Origin: Martinezella rhizogenes
Lineage (GTDB): Bacteria; Pseudomonadota; Alphaproteobacteria; Rhizobiales; Rhizobiaceae
Assembly (NCBI RefSeq): GCF_027460065.1
Contig: NZ_JAPYZZ010000021.1
Coordinates: 1-64,000 of the forward strand
DNA length: 64,000 nucleotides
Direction: 5' to 3'
Made by a program: the position numbers and the translations under genes. Shown here in pieces: positions 34,408 to 43,793 of the stretch. How positions within the stretch are numbered: position 1 is the first letter of the stretch; every line of letters starts with the position of its first letter. The notes under the pieces were generated by a model. That model was not told the origin of the DNA. It did not search any database and saw only the letters and a list, made by a program, of their open reading frames with translations.

Positions 34408-37400
34408 TCACTCCGCAGCAAGCGGCGGCAGCCGCAATATATTACTGCCCTTGTCGCTGGCCTTATCGCCGGTGCCCTTTTCCATGCTGGCGACCCGCGC
34501 CTCCAGCGAGGAGAGCGCCAGGCTGTTTTCGTGGGCGATCTCCGAGAGTTTCTCGTTGGAGAGGGCCTCCTCCTCCACTTCTTTCTTGCCGACAAAGCGG
34601 CCGAAGAGGTGGGCGAGCAGGCGCGACAGGTCGTCCATGATGAGGAAGAAGGCCGGCACCACGATGAGCGACAGTACCGTCGAGACGATGATGCCGCCGA
34701 TCACCGCAATCGCCATCGGCGCGCGGAACGAACCGCCTTCGCCGACACCGAGTGCGGAGGGCAACATGCCCGCCGACATGGCGATGGAGGTCATGATGAT
34801 CGGGCGGGCGCGTTTGCGGCCTGCCTCCACCATGGCATGCACCCGTTCCATGCCGTGACGACGCATTTCGATGGCGAAATCCACCAGCAGAATGGCGTTT
34901 TTCGTCACGATGCCCATCAGCATCAGAATGCCGATGAGAACGGGCATGGAGAGCGCGTTCTGCGTGATGATGAGCGCCACTGCCACGCCACCGATCGCAA
35001 GCGGCAGCGAGAACAGGATGGTGAAGGGCTGGATGACATCCTTGAATAGCAGGATGAGCACGACCAGCACCAGCATCAGGCCAAGCAGCATGGCGTTGAC
35101 GAAGCCCTGCTGCATTTCGCCCTGCACCTTGGCGTCACCGCTCTCGGCAAGGCGGACGCTTGCCGGAAGCTGGGTCTCTGCCACGATGCGCTTGAACTCG
35201 GCCGTCGAGGTATCCAGCGCCGTGCCGAAGGGCACATCCGAGCCGATGGAGACGACGCGGTTGCGGTCGTTGCGCTTGATCGAGCTTGGGCCTTCCGAAT
35301 AGTCGATATCGGCGACGCTGTAGAGCGGCACGAGTGACCCGGAGGCGGTCTTGATCTTCAGCGCGCGGATGGTGGCGAGATCGCGGCGGGTGTCGAGCGA
35401 AGCCTGTACGCGGATCGGAATCTGCCGGTCATCCAGAGAGATTTTCGTCAGCTGCGCGTCGATATCGCCGATGGTGGCGACACGCACGGTCTGCGAAATC
35501 TGCTGCGGCGTGATGCCGAGGCGGGCGATTTCATCCTTGCGCGGGCGGATCTGCAGTTCGGGACGGGGCAGAGCACCTTCCGAGCTGACATTGGCGAGGA
35601 TGGGCGATGCACGCAGGCGGCTTTCGAGAATGCCAACGGCGTCGCTCAGGTCCTTCTCGTTCTTTGAAAGGAAGTTGAAGGAGAGTTCGCGTTCCGCGCG
35701 GTCGTTCAGCTTAATGATGCGGACATCGGGAATGCCATGCACCTGCGCGAAAATATCCCGTTCCACATCCCATTGCGGACGTGTGCGGCCCTTTTCCTCC
35801 ACCTTCGGCAGATATTGGCCGATGAGCGGAATGGAGCCGAGACCCTTGTTGACCACCAGCTTGAGCAGCGAATGGTCGATATGCTGGAGGATAACGTTGA
35901 CGGTGGCGCGACGCAGCTCCAGGTCACCCTTGGGCGATGCTCCGCCGAGGATGAAGACGCTTTCCACGCCGTTGATGTCACGCAGGGCATGATAGATCTG
36001 CGTCGTCGTCCGGTCGGTTTCGTCAAGCGTCGCATTGGGCGGCAGTTCCACCGAGAGCGTGACGCGAGAGGCGTCATCCGGCGGCAGGAAGCTGCCCGGT
36101 ACCTGGGCCAGAAGCATGACGGAGGCGACGAGGAATGCAATCGCGCCGACCAGCGTCAGATACCGCGCCCACCATTTGCGGGTGGTGGCAGTGACCATGC
36201 GCGTATAGGCCTTCATCAACCGGCCGTCATTGTCGTGGTGGTCGTCCATCGCGTCTTCGGCGCGCATCAGATAGGCCGCCATCAACGGCGTGATGAGACG
36301 GGCGACGGCGAGCGAGAAGAACACCGAGAAGGCGACGGTGAGGCCGAACTGGATGAAGTATTGTCCGGGAATGCCGGGCATGAACGAGACGGGCACGAAG
36401 ACCGCGATGATGGTGAAGCTGGTGGCGATGACGGCGAGGCCGATTTCATCCGCCGCTTCCAGTGCCGCGCGATAGGGTGTCTTGCCCATCTTGATGTGGC
36501 GGGCAATGTTCTCGATTTCCACGATGGCGTCATCCACGAGAATACCCGTGGCGAGCGTAAGCGCGAGGAAGCTGACGAGGTTGAGCGAGAAGCCCATGAT
36601 ATCCATGATCCAGAAGGTCGGGATCGCGGAGAGCGGCAGCGCCACAGCGGCAATAAGGGTTGCGCGCCAGTTGCGCAGGAAGAGCAGGACGACGATAACG
36701 GCAAGGACAGCGCCTTCGATCAGCGTATCGAGTGCGGCCGTATAGTTGCCGTAGGTGAAGTAGACGGCATCGTCGACCTTCTGAATGTCGACGTCCGGAT
36801 GGTCCTTTCGGACCTGTTCAAGGCTTTCCGACACGGTCTGTGCTACGGAAACCTCGCTTGCGCCCTTGGAGCGGAACACGGCGAAGGTGACGGCCGGATT
36901 GCCGTTGAAGCGCGAGAAGGACTTCGGCTCCTGATAGGTATCCGTAATCGTGCCGAGTTCGGATAGCTTGACGAAACGGCCGTTCGAAAGGGCAATGGTG
37001 GTGTTGGCAAGCTGCGAGACATCACGCGTGTCACCGAGGGTGCGGATGGTCTGTTCGTTGCCGCCCACCTGGCCACGGCCGGAGCCGAGGTCGATATTGG
37101 TGCCGCGCAGCTGGCTGTTCACCTCATTGGCGGTGATGCCATAGGCATCGAGCTTTTCGGGGCTGAGCGCCACACGCACTTCACGGTCGGCACCACCGTA
37201 GCGATCGACCTTGCCGATGCCGGATTTGCCCTGCAACGCCCGCTTGATCGTATCGTCCACAAACCATGACAGCTCTTCGAGCGTCATATTGGGCGAGGAG
37301 ACCGCAAAGCTCTGGATCGCCTGGCCTTCGACGTCGATCTTGCTGACGACGGGCACTTCGATATCGGCGGGAAGGTCGCTGCGGATCTTGTCGATGGCGT

Positions 37401-37728
37401 CCTTGGTATCCTGAACCGCCTCTTCCGTTGGTTTTTCGATGCGGAAGACGACAGTGGTGGTGGACTGGCCATCGACCACGGTGGACTGGATTTCGTCAAC
37501 GCCGCTGATGGCGGCGACGGCGTCCTCGATCTCCTTCGTCACCTGCATTTCGAGCTCTGAGGGCGAAGCCCCGCTCTGGGTCACGGTGACGGCGACGACG
37601 GGAACGTCGATATTCGGAAAACGGGTGATCGGCAGCGTGTTGAACGCCTGCAGGCCGAGCATCATCAACACGGCGAAGCCGAGCAGCGGCGCAATCGGGT
37701 TACGGATTGACCATGCGGAAAAGTTCAT
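34408..37728 (-). CDS. RND efflux pump, inner-membrane permease (AcrB/MexF-like)
   Basis: 1106-aa proton-driven exporter of the HAE-1 type. N-terminal IRNPIAPLLGFAVLMMLGLQA, two large periplasmic loops, GILVDDAIVEIENI near residue 400 (Asp pair of the proton relay region), and GIVTKNAILLVDFA near 940. A cytoplasmic C-terminal extension of about 65 residues is predicted to be partly helical (EVEEEALSNEKLSEIAHEN). Its adaptor lies 13 bases upstream in the same operon. No outer-membrane channel gene is present nearby. Substrate unknown. Confidence 0.94.
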   Translation of the reverse strand: MNFSAWSIRNPIAPLLGFAVLMMLGLQAFNTLPITRFPNIDVPVVAVTVTQSGASPSELEMQVTKEIEDAVAAISGVDEIQSTVVDGQSTTTVVFRIEKPTEEAVQDTKDAIDKIRSDLPADIEVPVVSKIDVEGQAIQSFAVSSPNMTLEELSWFVDDTIKRALQGKSGIGKVDRYGGADREVRVALSPEKLDAYGITANEVNSQLRGTNIDLGSGRGQVGGNEQTIRTLGDTRDVSQLANTTIALSNGRFVKLSELGTITDTYQEPKSFSRFNGNPAVTFAVFRSKGASEVSVAQTVSESLEQVRKDHPDVDIQKVDDAVYFTYGNYTAALDTLIEGAVLAVIVVLLFLRNWRATLIAAVALPLSAIPTFWIMDIMGFSLNLVSFLALTLATGILVDDAIVEIENIARHIKMGKTPYRAALEAADEIGLAVIATSFTIIAVFVPVSFMPGIPGQYFIQFGLTVAFSVFFSLAVARLITPLMAAYLMRAEDAMDDHHDNDGRLMKAYTRMVTATTRKWWARYLTLVGAIAFLVASVMLLAQVPGSFLPPDDASRVTLSVELPPNATLDETDRTTTQIYHALRDINGVESVFILGGASPKGDLELRRATVNVILQHIDHSLLKLVVNKGLGSIPLIGQYLPKVEEKGRTRPQWDVERDIFAQVHGIPDVRIIKLNDRAERELSFNFLSKNEKDLSDAVGILESRLRASPILANVSSEGALPRPELQIRPRKDEIARLGITPQQISQTVRVATIGDIDAQLTKISLDDRQIPIRVQASLDTRRDLATIRALKIKTASGSLVPLYSVADIDYSEGPSSIKRNDRNRVVSIGSDVPFGTALDTSTAEFKRIVAETQLPASVRLAESGDAKVQGEMQQGFVNAMLLGLMLVLVVLILLFKDVIQPFTILFSLPLAIGGVAVALIITQNALSMPVLIGILMLMGIVTKNAILLVDFAIEMRRHGMERVHAMVEAGRKRARPIIMTSIAMSAGMLPSALGVGEGGSFRAPMAIAVIGGIIVSTVLSLIVVPAFFLIMDDLSRLLAHLFGRFVGKKEVEEEALSNEKLSEIAHENSLALSSLEARVASMEKGTGDKASDKGSNILRLPPLAAE

Positions 37729-37741
37729 TTCAATCCCTCAG

Positions 37742-38935
37742 TCAGTTGGACGCAGCTGTCTGGGCTTCCACCGGTTTGATCCGGTCCCCATCACGCACGA
37801 ATGCCCCAGCCTTCTCGACAACCTTGTCTCCAGCGGCAAGACCGCTGACAATCTCGATATAACCACCGTCTTCAATGCCGGTTTCGATCTTCACCTGCTT
37901 GACGACGTCGCCTTCCACCTTGCGGGTGGTCGAGCCTTCACGTCCGGCGGTGACGGCCGACAGCGGCAGAGCGAGCGCATTCGTCTCTTCAACGATGATC
38001 GCCGCGCTGGCATACATGCCGGAGCGCGCGGGGCTGTTTTCGGGCAGAACCACATGCACGGAACCGAGGCGCGTCGTCGGATCGACGGTGGGCGAGACGA
38101 GGCGCACCTTGCCCTCTATTTTCTCAGCTCCGCCGGCAACCGTCAAATAGGCTTTCTGGCCGACCTTCACCTTCTGGATATCGGTTTCGGACAGATCGGC
38201 GACGAGTTCGATCGCGCCATCCTTGATGACGGTGAAAAGCGGATTGCCGGCGCCGCTGGCAATTGCGCCCACCTTGGCATTCTTGGCCGAAACGATGCCG
38301 GCGACAGGGGTTTTCACGCCGGTGCGCGTCAGCTTCAGGTCGATATCGGCAATCTGCGCATCAACCACCTTGATGTCGGCCTCGCCGGCGGAAACGGCCT
38401 GGCGGGCGGCGTTGAGCTTGGCGGCGGCCACTTCGGCCTGCGCCTGGGTCTGCTCCACCTGCGAGACCGAGCCGGAGCCGCTCTGGCCAAGCTTTGCGGC
38501 GCGGTCGCGCTGGCGGTTCGCGTCATTGGCGCTCGCCTCCGCTTCCAGGACCTGTGCCTTGGCCTGGGCAACCGCAGCCTGCGCCTTGGCCTTGTTGGCC
38601 TCAAGCTGGCTTTTCTGAAGGATCAGACTGTCCGAGGAGAGGACGGCGAGGACGGCATTTGCTTCGACCCTGTCGCCGATATCCACGTTCAGCGTATCGA
38701 TCGACAGGCCGTCGACCAGCGGCTGGACATAGATTTCATCGACCGGGCGGATGGTGCCCGTCGCGATGATGCGGTCCACGAGATCGCGTTTTGCGGCATG
38801 GGCAACGATGATGGAAGGCAGGTTCTGTTGTTTGACCGGTGCCTGCGCCTCTCCCTCGGCGGCTGCGGACAAGGGGAGCGCCGTTGCGGAAAGAAGAAGG
38901 AAAACAAAGCGGTTAAACGTGACTTTATGCTGCAT
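37742..38935 (-). CDS. RND efflux periplasmic adaptor subunit
   Basis: 397-aa membrane-fusion protein. It has a signal peptide (to about residue 26, LPLSAAAEG), a barrel-sandwich half near ATGTIRPVDEIYVQPLVDG, a long coiled-coil hairpin (residues about 95-175, Ala/Gln/Lys-rich), the second lipoyl half (TGVKTPVAGIVSAKNAKVGA) and a beta-barrel. It links the pump to an outer-membrane channel. ATG 38935 (MQHKVTFNRF) is chosen as it begins the signal peptide. Confidence 0.93.
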   Translation of the reverse strand: MQHKVTFNRFVFLLLSATALPLSAAAEGEAQAPVKQQNLPSIIVAHAAKRDLVDRIIATGTIRPVDEIYVQPLVDGLSIDTLNVDIGDRVEANAVLAVLSSDSLILQKSQLEANKAKAQAAVAQAKAQVLEAEASANDANRQRDRAAKLGQSGSGSVSQVEQTQAQAEVAAAKLNAARQAVSAGEADIKVVDAQIADIDLKLTRTGVKTPVAGIVSAKNAKVGAIASGAGNPLFTVIKDGAIELVADLSETDIQKVKVGQKAYLTVAGGAEKIEGKVRLVSPTVDPTTRLGSVHVVLPENSPARSGMYASAAIIVEETNALALPLSAVTAGREGSTTRKVEGDVVKQVKIETGIEDGGYIEIVSGLAAGDKVVEKAGAFVRDGDRIKPVEAQTAASN

Positions 38936-39199
38936 GTGTCTTGGCTCGCGCAATATCCGCTCACATGTCCTCTAGGCTCCGGGCCGTGTCTCAAAAGGTC
39001 ATGCGATGGCGAATGTGAAACAAGGGATCACAATACTTCCTTTTCGATCCTCCCGATTCAAACGCCCCTCAACGCGAATCTCAAGCACCTTTGCCTAGTG
39101 CTTTTTTTACAAGATCAAATCTGGCAGTCTTGTGGGCGGGACTGTAATTGTTGTTGTCGTACAAATCAATCCGCATAGCCGCTATGGTTGATATACATT

Positions 39200-39247
39200 T
39201 TTGTATAGCCGCAGATGTTGTAATTTGTATAGCCGCAGATGTTGTAA
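39200..39247. repeat. Tandem duplication of a 24-bp unit
   Basis: Two identical adjacent 24-bp copies (39200-39223, 39224-39247), each containing GTATAGCCGCAGATGTTG. A related GCATAGCCGCTATGG occurs just before. It is non-coding and upstream of the RND operon. Confidence 0.85.
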
Positions 39248-39390
39248 TTCGTCAGAGGGGTTACCAGTGAAATTGGCGACGTGCTGATGCCTTCGAACTA
39301 CCGGCGCAGTTTGCACAAGTGGCGTATTCTCGCAAAGCCCCCAAAAGAAGAGTGTCGTCAGATGGGAAATCGAGTTGAGCCAACCTCGCC

Positions 39391-39483
39391 GACGTCATCC
39401 TCGGGCTTGTCACTGTTTATCTGCAACGTTGTGATTTTGTTGACGTGGTTAGATCCTTGGGACAGGCCCAAGGATGACGTCGA
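39391..39483. repeat. Family C paired-palindrome element, copy 4 (degenerate)
   Basis: The left unit reads GACGTCATCCTCGGGCTTGT and the right, inverted, GATCCTTGGGACAGGCCCAA with GGATGACGTC. The hairpin stems have several changes relative to the other copies. It is downstream of the substrate-binding-protein gene. Confidence 0.75.
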
Positions 39484-39518
39484 GAGAGTTGGCGCTCTTC
39501 ATGCGAGTCATAAATCAG

Positions 39519-39541
39519 AACGCGCGGACCTCCCGCGCGTT
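39519..39541 (-). terminator. Candidate terminator of the pyrimidine/hydantoin operon
   Basis: Stem AACGCGCGG / CCGCGCGTT with a 5-base loop, 25 bases after the end of the binding-protein gene. The minus-strand tail is TCTGATTTATG, only partly T-rich. Confidence 0.6.
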
Positions 39542-39565
39542 CCATTACTTGGACGTCACTTCGAC

Positions 39566-40558
39566 CTACTTCAGCGCCGCGTCGGTGATTTCGGTCGTAT
39601 AAGCACCCGATGGTTCCTTGGTGATGACAGGATCGGAGCCGCCGCCAAGCAGGGTTTTCACCGTGCGGTCGTAATCGGCCTTGTCGAGCGCGCCCTTCGA
39701 GCCGGCGGTGAGCTTGGCCACTTCGCCCATCATGCGCTTCTGGTGTTTTTCGGTCTGCGCGCCGGAGGCGTCGTTTTCGAGAACGATACCGGCGGCATCG
39801 TCAGGGTTTTCTTCCGCCCATTTCCAGCCCTTCATCGAAGCGCGGACGAATTTGACCATGTCTTCCTTAAACTTGGCATCCTTGAGCTTGTCTTCGAGAA
39901 CGTAAAGTCCGTCCTCCAGCGTCGCCACGCCTTCCGCCTCGTATTTGAAGGTGACGAGTTCTTCCGGCTTGATGCCGGCATCGATGACCTGCCAATATTC
40001 ATTATAGGTCATGGTGGAAATGCAGGCGGCCTGCTTCTGCAGCAGCGGGTCGACGTTGAAACCCTGTTTCAGAACGGTCACACCATCAGCGCCGCCGGTG
40101 GTCGGGATTTTCAGGTGCGCCATCCACGACAGGAACGGATATTCGTTGCCGAAGAACCAGACGCCGAGCGTTTTACCCTTGAAATCTTCCGGCTTGGTGA
40201 TTCCGGTTTCCTTGAGGCAGGTTAGCATCATGCCTGACGATTTGAACGGCTGGGCGATGTTGACGAGCGGCACGCCCTTTTCGCGCGTCGCGAGGGCAGA
40301 CGGCATCCAGTCGACGATGACGTCAGCACCACCACCGGCCAGAACCTGTGCGGGGGCAATATCCGGGCCACCGGGCTTGATATCGACATCGAGGCCTTCG
40401 GCTTCATAAAAGCCCTTGTCCTTGGCGACGTAATAACCGGCGAATTGCGCCTGGGTCACCCATTTCAGCTGCAGGGTGATCTTGTCGGCGGCCTGGGCCC
40501 CGAATGCGGTCAGGAGTGACGCGCCGGCAAGAAGCATGGATGCAAGTTTCATTTTCAT
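39566..40558 (-). CDS. NMT1/THI5-type ABC transporter substrate-binding protein
   Basis: 330-aa periplasmic receptor. Signal peptide to about residue 24 (LLTAFGAQA-ADK). The mature protein has ITLQLKWVTQAQFAGYYVAKDKGFYEAEGLDV, typical of the NMT1/THI5 pyrimidine-binding family (in part LKWVTQAQFAGYYVAKDKGF), and VLAGGGADVIVDWMPSAL. It is the last gene of an operon with dihydropyrimidinase and N-carbamoyl-amino acid hydrolase, so a pyrimidine, hydantoin or related ring compound is the likely ligand (inference). Confidence 0.88.
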   Translation of the reverse strand: MKMKLASMLLAGASLLTAFGAQAADKITLQLKWVTQAQFAGYYVAKDKGFYEAEGLDVDIKPGGPDIAPAQVLAGGGADVIVDWMPSALATREKGVPLVNIAQPFKSSGMMLTCLKETGITKPEDFKGKTLGVWFFGNEYPFLSWMAHLKIPTTGGADGVTVLKQGFNVDPLLQKQAACISTMTYNEYWQVIDAGIKPEELVTFKYEAEGVATLEDGLYVLEDKLKDAKFKEDMVKFVRASMKGWKWAEENPDDAAGIVLENDASGAQTEKHQKRMMGEVAKLTAGSKGALDKADYDRTVKTLLGGGSDPVITKEPSGAYTTEITDAALK

Positions 40559-40579
40559 CGCTGTTCCCTTTTTCGTTAT

Positions 40580-41452
40580 TTACGTTCGTCCCCCACGGAC
40601 GGACGGATGCCAGAAGGTGACGGCCCGCTCTGCGAGCGCCACCAGACCATAAAAGCCCGAACCTGCGAGTGCGGCCACCGCGATCTCGGCCCAGACCATG
40701 TCGACATTGCTGCGGCCCATTTCCGCCGAAATACGGAAACCCATGCCGACGATGGGCGTGCCGAAAAACTCCGCGACGATGGCGCCGATCAGGGCGAGCG
40801 TGGAATTGATCTTCAGCGCGTTGAAGATGAAGGGCCAGGCGGCTGGCAGGCGCAGTTTCAGCAATGTCTGCCCCCAGCCGGCGGCATAGGTGCGCATCAG
40901 GTCGCGCTCCATGTGGCTGGAAGCGGCAAGCCCCTGCACCGTGTTCACCAGCATCGGGAAAAACGTCATGATGACGACGACGGCGACTTTCGACTGCCAG
41001 TCGAAACCGAACCACATGACCATGATCGGCGCTATGCCGACCACCGGAAGGGCGGAGACGAAATTGCCGATGGGCAAAAGTCCGCGTTGGAGGAAGGGCG
41101 AACGGTCGATGAGGATGGCGACGAGGAAACCGAGGCCGCAGCCCAGCACGTAACCGGTCAGCACCGATTTGAGGAAAGTCTGGCGGAAATCCGCCCAGAG
41201 GATCGGCAGCGAGCCGAGAAGGCGCGTGAGGATGGCGCTCGGGGCCGGCAAGAGGATGGGCGGCACGGAAAAACCGCGGACGATACCTTCCCAGAGAACC
41301 AGCAGGGCAAGGCCGAAGAGGAAGGGCACGGCGATGTGGCTAATGCGCTGTGCCGAAGCGGAAACGAAACTGCGCCGAACCAGCCATTCGTTGAAGACCC
41401 AGGCGGCAAGCCAGAACAGGATCGCGCCGATAAACCAGAAGGGGTTCGTCAT
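40580..41452 (-). CDS. ABC transporter permease (SsuC/ThiX type), second of two
   Basis: 290-aa inner-membrane permease, about seven membrane segments. The EAA-type loop is DLMRTYAAGWGQTLLKLRLPAAWP near residue 190. The ATG at 41452 overlaps the stop of the other permease (ATGA); the frame is open upstream inside that gene but is not conserved. Extra N-terminal helices (residues 1-60) precede the core. With the other permease it should form a heterodimer. Confidence 0.9.
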   Translation of the reverse strand: MTNPFWFIGAILFWLAAWVFNEWLVRRSFVSASAQRISHIAVPFLFGLALLVLWEGIVRGFSVPPILLPAPSAILTRLLGSLPILWADFRQTFLKSVLTGYVLGCGLGFLVAILIDRSPFLQRGLLPIGNFVSALPVVGIAPIMVMWFGFDWQSKVAVVVIMTFFPMLVNTVQGLAASSHMERDLMRTYAAGWGQTLLKLRLPAAWPFIFNALKINSTLALIGAIVAEFFGTPIVGMGFRISAEMGRSNVDMVWAEIAVAALAGSGFYGLVALAERAVTFWHPSVRGGRT

Positions 41453-42324
41453 GGCCGTGCTCCCATTCTCTTGAGGACGGCGGCGTGGGCAATGCCGATG
41501 ATCGACACCAGCAGCGCCGCAACACCGGCGGCCATGAACAGCGCCGCCCATATCTGCACTGTCTGGCCATAATAGGAGCCGGAGAGCAAGCGCGCCCCGA
41601 GACCGGCGACGGCTCCCGTCGGCAATTCGCCGACGATGGCGCCGACCAGTGCAATCGCGATGGCGATCTTCAGCGAGGTGAAGAGATAGGGCAGTGCCGA
41701 AGGCCAGCGCAGCTTCCAGAAGATCTGTGCCGATGAGGCATTATAGGTGTGCATCAGATCGAGCTGGAGGGTTTCCGGGCTTCTGAGGCCCTTCACCATG
41801 CCGACGACGATCGGGAAGAAGGAGAGATAGGTGGAGATCAGCGCCTTGGGCAGAAGCCCGGAAATGCCGATGGAGTTCAAAACGACGATGATCATCGGTG
41901 CGATGGCGAGGATGGGGATCGTCTGGCTGGCAATGATCCACGGCATGACGGAGCGGTCCATGGCGCGGTTATGGATGATGGCGACGGCAAGCAGGATGCC
42001 GAGAACAGCGCCGATGGCAAAACCGAGCAGCGTGGCCGAAAGCGTGATGCTGGCGTGGTAGATCAGGCTGCGCTTGGAGGTGATCGCCTTGTTGACGGTC
42101 GTGTCCCAGAGTTCGGCGGCGATCTGGTGCGGGGCGGGGAGAACCGGGCGTTCCTGGGCGAAGGTTTGCGGCAGGAGTTGCGAGAAGCTCGGCGTTTGGC
42201 CGGCGCGGATGGCCTGGTCGCGGGCGAAAGGCATGTTGAGATAGATGACGGCGAGGTGCCAGAGGATGAGGATGGCGAGGAGGACGGTGAGGATGGGGAG
42301 GATGCGGTGGCGGAGGAGGGTCAT
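41449..42324 (-). CDS. ABC transporter permease (SsuC/ThiX type), first of two
   Basis: 291-aa permease with membrane segments from residue 8 and the EAA-like loop LDLMHTYNASSAQIFWKLRWPSALP near 190. Related to, but clearly distinct from, the next permease. Most NMT1-type importers use one permease gene; two different ones imply a heterodimeric channel. The ATG at 42324 is preceded by GGAGGAGGGTC-type sequence on the minus strand's complement only, so the ribosome site is not obvious. The upstream ATPase gene is separated by a family B repeat. Confidence 0.9.
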   Translation of the reverse strand: MTLLRHRILPILTVLLAILILWHLAVIYLNMPFARDQAIRAGQTPSFSQLLPQTFAQERPVLPAPHQIAAELWDTTVNKAITSKRSLIYHASITLSATLLGFAIGAVLGILLAVAIIHNRAMDRSVMPWIIASQTIPILAIAPMIIVVLNSIGISGLLPKALISTYLSFFPIVVGMVKGLRSPETLQLDLMHTYNASSAQIFWKLRWPSALPYLFTSLKIAIAIALVGAIVGELPTGAVAGLGARLLSGSYYGQTVQIWAALFMAAGVAALLVSIIGIAHAAVLKRMGARP

Positions 42325-42385
42325 GGTGTTTCTCTCCGACGCTTGCTCTGTGGGTGGGGTTTACGCTCACTACGGGGGTGACGCT

Positions 42386-42543
42386 TACCCCCCTCTGTCC
42401 TGCCGGACATCTCCCCCTCAAGGGGGGAGATCGACTCGTGGTGAGGTCTCGACCGTCTCAAGGACTGAGAGTGAAGAGAGGAGTGCGCCGCTTGCCGATC
42501 TCCCCCCTTGAGGGGGAGATGCCCGGCAGGGCAGAGGGGGGTA
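42386..42543. repeat. Family B intergenic inverted-repeat element, copy 3
   Basis: Ends TACCCCCCTCTGTCCTGCC and GGCAGGGCAGAGGGGGGTA, arms of about 48 bp with a few mismatches, core about 60 bp. It fills the gap between the ATPase and first permease genes of the same operon. Confidence 0.88.
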
Positions 42544-42558
42544 ATGCTGGCGCCAACC

Positions 42559-43353
42559 TCACCCCTCATAACCATGCCCCGCCTTCAACCCCTCACGCAC
42601 CCGATGCGCAATCGCCAGAAACTCCGGCGTCTCGCGAATTTCCAGCGGCCTTTCCCGAGGCAAGGTGGATTCGATCACATCCGTCACTCTCCCCGGCCGC
42701 GGCGACATGACGACAATTTTCGTCGAGAGATAAACCGCTTCCGGAATGGAATGGGTAACGAAGCAGATGGTCTTGCCGGTCGTATCCCAGAGTTTCAGTA
42801 ACTGCTCGTTCAGGTGGTCGCGGACAATCTCGTCCAGCGCCCCGAAGGGTTCGTCCATCAACAGCAGGTCGGCATCAAAGGCGAGCGCGCGGGCGATGGA
42901 GGCGCGCTGCTGCATGCCGCCGGAAAGCTGCCAGGGATATTTCTTGCCGAAACCGTTGAGGTTGACGAGATCGAGCGTGCGGTCGATGCGCTCGCGTTGT
43001 TCCGACTTGCTGTAACCCATGATTTCGAGCGGCAGGGCGATGTTCTTTTCGATGCTGCGCCAGGGATAAAGTGCGGCGGCCTGAAAGACGTAACCATAGG
43101 AGCGGTCCCTGCGGGCATTTTCGGGCGTCGTGCCGTTGACGGTGATTTCGCCTGACGTGTGTTTTTCGAGATCGGCTATGACCCGCAGGAAGGTGGTCTT
43201 GCCGCAGCCGGAAGGGCCGATGAAGGAGACGAAATCGCCCTTTTTTACGTCCAGATCGACATCCGACAAGGCGTGGACCGGACCATCCCCCGTTTCGAAG
43301 GTCAGGCCTAGTTTTCTGGCGGAAACGACGGAATAGGAAGAGGCCTGGTTCAT
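42559..43353 (-). CDS. ABC transporter ATP-binding protein (SsuB/ThiZ type)
   Basis: 264-aa ATPase: Walker A GPSGCGKTTFLRVIADLEKH near residue 44, Q-loop YVFQAAALYPWRSIEKNI, signature LSGGMQQRASIARALAFDADLLLMDEPFGALDE with Walker B (in part LSGGMQQRASIARALAF), and H-loop VTHSIPEA. It energises the two permeases encoded after the repeat. Its ATG overlaps the Nudix stop by 4 bases. Confidence 0.93.
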   Translation of the reverse strand: MNQASSYSVVSARKLGLTFETGDGPVHALSDVDLDVKKGDFVSFIGPSGCGKTTFLRVIADLEKHTSGEITVNGTTPENARRDRSYGYVFQAAALYPWRSIEKNIALPLEIMGYSKSEQRERIDRTLDLVNLNGFGKKYPWQLSGGMQQRASIARALAFDADLLLMDEPFGALDEIVRDHLNEQLLKLWDTTGKTICFVTHSIPEAVYLSTKIVVMSPRPGRVTDVIESTLPRERPLEIRETPEFLAIAHRVREGLKAGHGYEG

Positions 43354-43793
43354 CTTGGCTGATTGTCGCTTTCCGTAAGGGCCGCGCGCGCCAGCGGCAG
43401 CATCTGGGTTTCCGTCAGTCTGGCGATCGTGACGCCGGGGTGGCGGTCGAGGTCGAGCCAGCGCACTTCCTCGATTTCCGCCTGCGGCACGACCTCGGCA
43501 TGAAGTCTGGCGGTGAAGGCGTGGGCGACGACATCGGCGCCGGGCTCATTGGCGGCTTCCTCGCGAAAGATGCCCTCATAACGAACGGCATCTTCGGGCA
43601 GCGTCAGGCCGATTTCCTCGGCCAGTTCGCGGTGCAGCGCCTGCTGCGGCGTTTCACCCGGATCGATCTTGCCGCCCGGCTGCATGAATTGCGTGGTGCC
43701 GCGCTTGCGCACCACAAGCATCTGCCGTCGCTCGTTGAGGAGAATGGCGGCGGCGATGAGGATTTCCCGTTTCGGCTCGCTGCTCATGGTCAT
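43350..43793 (-). CDS. Nudix hydrolase
   Basis: 147-aa protein with the Nudix box GGKIDPGETPQQALHREL followed by AEEIGL near residues 40-63, all catalytic Glu and Arg present. N-terminal strand ILIAAAILLNERRQMLVVRK is of the MutT/NudB-like type. Substrate unknown. It overlaps dihydropyrimidinase upstream and the ATPase gene downstream by 4 bases each, so it is part of the pyrimidine operon; it could clean up a nucleotide by-product (speculative). Confidence 0.9.
   Translation of the reverse strand: MTMSSEPKREILIAAAILLNERRQMLVVRKRGTTQFMQPGGKIDPGETPQQALHRELAEEIGLTLPEDAVRYEGIFREEAANEPGADVVAHAFTARLHAEVVPQAEIEEVRWLDLDRHPGVTIARLTETQMLPLARAALTESDNQPR

Larger units (their letters stand above)
38936..39518. 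other. Long intergenic region with repeats, no gene seen
   Basis: This stretch between the divergent-facing efflux operon start and the end of the pyrimidine operon holds a 24-bp tandem duplication and a family C element. Reading frames in it are short and lack conserved sequence or ribosome sites. The AT-rich part 39100-39260 probably holds the promoter of the efflux operon, but no clear hexamers can be named. Confidence 0.6.

Noticed and set aside
34136-34858. Open frame starting in repeat DNA and running opposite the RND pump
   Set aside because: It begins inside a family A element and continues antisense to a clear pump gene.
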